From Chthonomonadaceae bacterium (GTDB lineage: Bacteria > Armatimonadota > Chthonomonadetes > Chthonomonadales > Chthonomonadaceae): a stretch of DNA of 42,629 nucleotides. The stretch lies in the NCBI GenBank assembly GCA_027450145.1, contig DAIDKH010000039.1, forward strand, positions 1 to 42,629. Reading direction: 5' to 3'. The notes below the pieces were generated by a model that made no database searches, was not told the DNA's origin, and worked only from the letters and a program-made list of their open reading frames with translations. Numbering within the stretch: position 1 is the stretch's first letter; each line of letters opens with the position of its first letter. Of the stretch, positions 41,545-42,629 are shown one piece after another. The position numbers were made by a program, and so were the translations under genes.

Positions 41545-42629
41545 CTACAGTACTTCAATAAGTCCTTGATCTATCAACTCCTGAATGGTCGAGGGAAGTT
41601 GGAATTGTGGGCCGCCACCATTGCAAGGATAATTAGGTTCTCCCCAATTATTCCAAGGCGCTGCCGTTCCTATATTCGTATCAGGAATTGGTTCCAGCAC
41701 ACGCAATCTCGTAACTGGATTTAACCACGCGGGACCGGGCGGAAGCGAGACATCTCCTGGAGGAGTTCCGGGCGTTGTGATCCATCTCCCATTATTCCCG
41801 CCGTATCGCCAGTAATCACCTGGAGGCAGTTCTCCTTTATCAGGCCCGGTCTGCCATGGCTGAGGAGGATACCTGCAGTCATTATGTACCCACAGCCCTG
41901 TTTTGCCAACGAAGTAGGTGTGCGTACCGCCCACTTCGAAGTTGTAAACAGTCTGCAGCTTACCAGTTGAGTGCTCCGATTCCACCCGCAGTGGCGGGCC
42001 AGCGCGCGTGATGATCTGGCAGCCTATGGCAAGGCGCCCTGCCGGCACAAAACCAACACCAGCCTCGAAGAACCTGTGCCCCGCGGTAGTGGTAAGCTTC
42101 TCGCCGTCACTAAACCTGAGCACAATGGTCGGACGCAAGTGCCTGTACAGTTGCAGTACCCTGCCACGCCCTAGCGGGTTATGAGCCGCCAACGTAGCGC
42201 TTTTGGCAGCAGGATTGCGCGTTAGTACCTCTTCCCCTAACCTCACATTTTGAATTGCTACTCGCTTACCATTCGACAGCCAAACCATCGTTCCAGCTAC
42301 AAAGCAATTCCGGTTGTCAGCACCACCTTCGTCACCACCGCCGCCCGCGGTATCGCCACCAGTTCCTCCTGGGTTTGTCTCACTGGCGCCGCCCCCGCCT
42401 GCCGCATCACCACCGCCTGCAGCGGCATCGCCGCCACCGTCTACCGCACCGATTATCGTCTTGTCAATCGCACCTGCGCCAACGTCAGCAGCCGGATCCT
42501 CCGGCCCGCCACCGACCACCTCGATGACTGCATCGGCGACTATACAGAGCCCGATTGCAATCCAGCTATGCCCCGTTGGGTCAACGCGGACCAGCGGGTT
42601 GTTGTCGCAGTAGGCGTACCAGTTGCTGC
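41545..42629 (-). CDS. Rhs polymorphic toxin C-terminal end with HINT and TNT-like NADase domains, partial
   Basis: The frame is open to the right edge (about 361 codons visible) and starts there with SNWYAYCDNNPLVRVDPTGH, the end of the Rhs core. A Gly/Ala/Asp-rich linker (GGGDAAAGGGDAAGGGG) follows. Then comes a pretoxin HINT domain: NCFVAGTMVWLSNGKRV, with TAGHRF for the central His, and the C-terminal VYNFEVGGTHTYFVGKTGLW ending in VHN. The last 105 residues resemble the TNT NAD+ glycohydrolase: WRYGGNNGRWITTPGTPPGD, LRVLEPIPDTNIGTAAPW, then GGGPQFQ and LIDQGLIEVL. HINT likely self-cleaves at VHN to release the toxin. The catalytic Gln of TNT matches the Q of GGGPQF; the usual His/Arg partners are not certain by eye. 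Confidence 0.87.
   Translation of the reverse strand, partial: SNWYAYCDNNPLVRVDPTGHSWIAIGLCIVADAVIEVVGGGPEDPAADVGAGAIDKTIIGAVDGGGDAAAGGGDAAGGGGASETNPGGTGGDTAGGGGDEGGADNRNCFVAGTMVWLSNGKRVAIQNVRLGEEVLTRNPAAKSATLAAHNPLGRGRVLQLYRHLRPTIVLRFSDGEKLTTTAGHRFFEAGVGFVPAGRLAIGCQIITRAGPPLRVESEHSTGKLQTVYNFEVGGTHTYFVGKTGLWVHNDCRYPPQPWQTGPDKGELPPGDYWRYGGNNGRWITTPGTPPGDVSLPPGPAWLNPVTRLRVLEPIPDTNIGTAAPWNNWGEPNYPCNGGGPQFQLPSTIQELIDQGLIEVL
42572..42629 (-). repeat. Rhs-core direct repeat, copy 1
   Basis: Matches 40090-40147 at 57 of 58 positions. It encodes the end of the Rhs core (NWYAYCDNNPLVRVDPTG) of the main gene and is cut off by the window end. Confidence 0.9.

Noticed and set aside
42255..42613. Proline/histidine-rich plus-strand frames at the right end
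   Set aside because: They are the complement of the Gly/Ala-rich linker of the Rhs protein, which explains their odd composition.
1..42629. tRNA, rRNA or transposase genes
   Set aside because: I looked for tRNA arm patterns and transposase motifs on both strands by eye and found none; a tRNA scan would be needed to be certain.

Overview
The window looks like chromosomal DNA from a diderm, polysaccharide-degrading heterotroph. The cell type is suggested by an OmpH/Skp-type periplasmic chaperone, a 1033-residue predicted outer-membrane barrel ending in Phe, and periplasmic solute-binding and coiled-coil proteins. The feeding habit is suggested by a GH106-type rhamnosidase, a GH42 beta-galactosidase, a CUT1-type sugar ABC transporter and two S9 peptidases. 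This mix would fit Armatimonadota or a similar deep diderm lineage, but no rRNA or marker gene is present, so the taxon is a low-confidence inference.

Layout. 1-4540 (minus): the front of a type I-C CRISPR-Cas operon, cas3-cas5c-cas8c, with cas8c running off the left edge; no CRISPR array lies inside the window. 4759-9276 (minus): a full-length Lhr-type helicase just upstream of cas3. 9505-15378: carbohydrate genes, with GH106 and GH42 convergent on a shared hairpin and an inositol-monophosphatase-family enzyme divergent from GH42. 15379-17566: a gene-poor, decayed zone with broken Rhs pieces, a small hypothetical gene and a 95-bp-period tandem repeat. 17567-20733 (minus): sugar ABC transporter (binding protein, two permeases, no ATPase). 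21047-23879 (minus): a coiled-coil lipoprotein candidate, Skp/OmpH and a HEAT-repeat protein. 23963-29261: an S9B peptidase convergent with, and overlapping, the outer-membrane barrel gene. 29468-33394 (plus): aldehyde dehydrogenase, CrtI/CrtN-type carotenoid desaturase/oxidase and a RibD-C reductase. 33428-35446 (minus): a second S9 peptidase. 35791-37872 (minus): NUDIX hydrolase, UbiX-type flavin prenyltransferase and UbiA-type prenyltransferase, tightly coupled behind a near-consensus promoter and probably serving quinone synthesis.

37873-42629 (minus) is the most interesting part: the 3' end of an Rhs polymorphic-toxin locus. The main Rhs protein enters from the right edge and ends in a HINT domain plus a domain resembling the TNT NAD+ glycohydrolase toxin. 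Behind it come an intrinsic terminator, two related small proteins (immunity candidates), an orphan Rhs tip with a different C-terminal domain, a helical-repeat protein, and a third, frameshifted Rhs tip. The tips share near-identical Rhs-core DNA, as expected for a store of alternative toxin tips that recombine into the main gene. Further Rhs debris at 16.5-17 kb suggests that the 15.4-17.5 kb zone is an older relic of the same kind.
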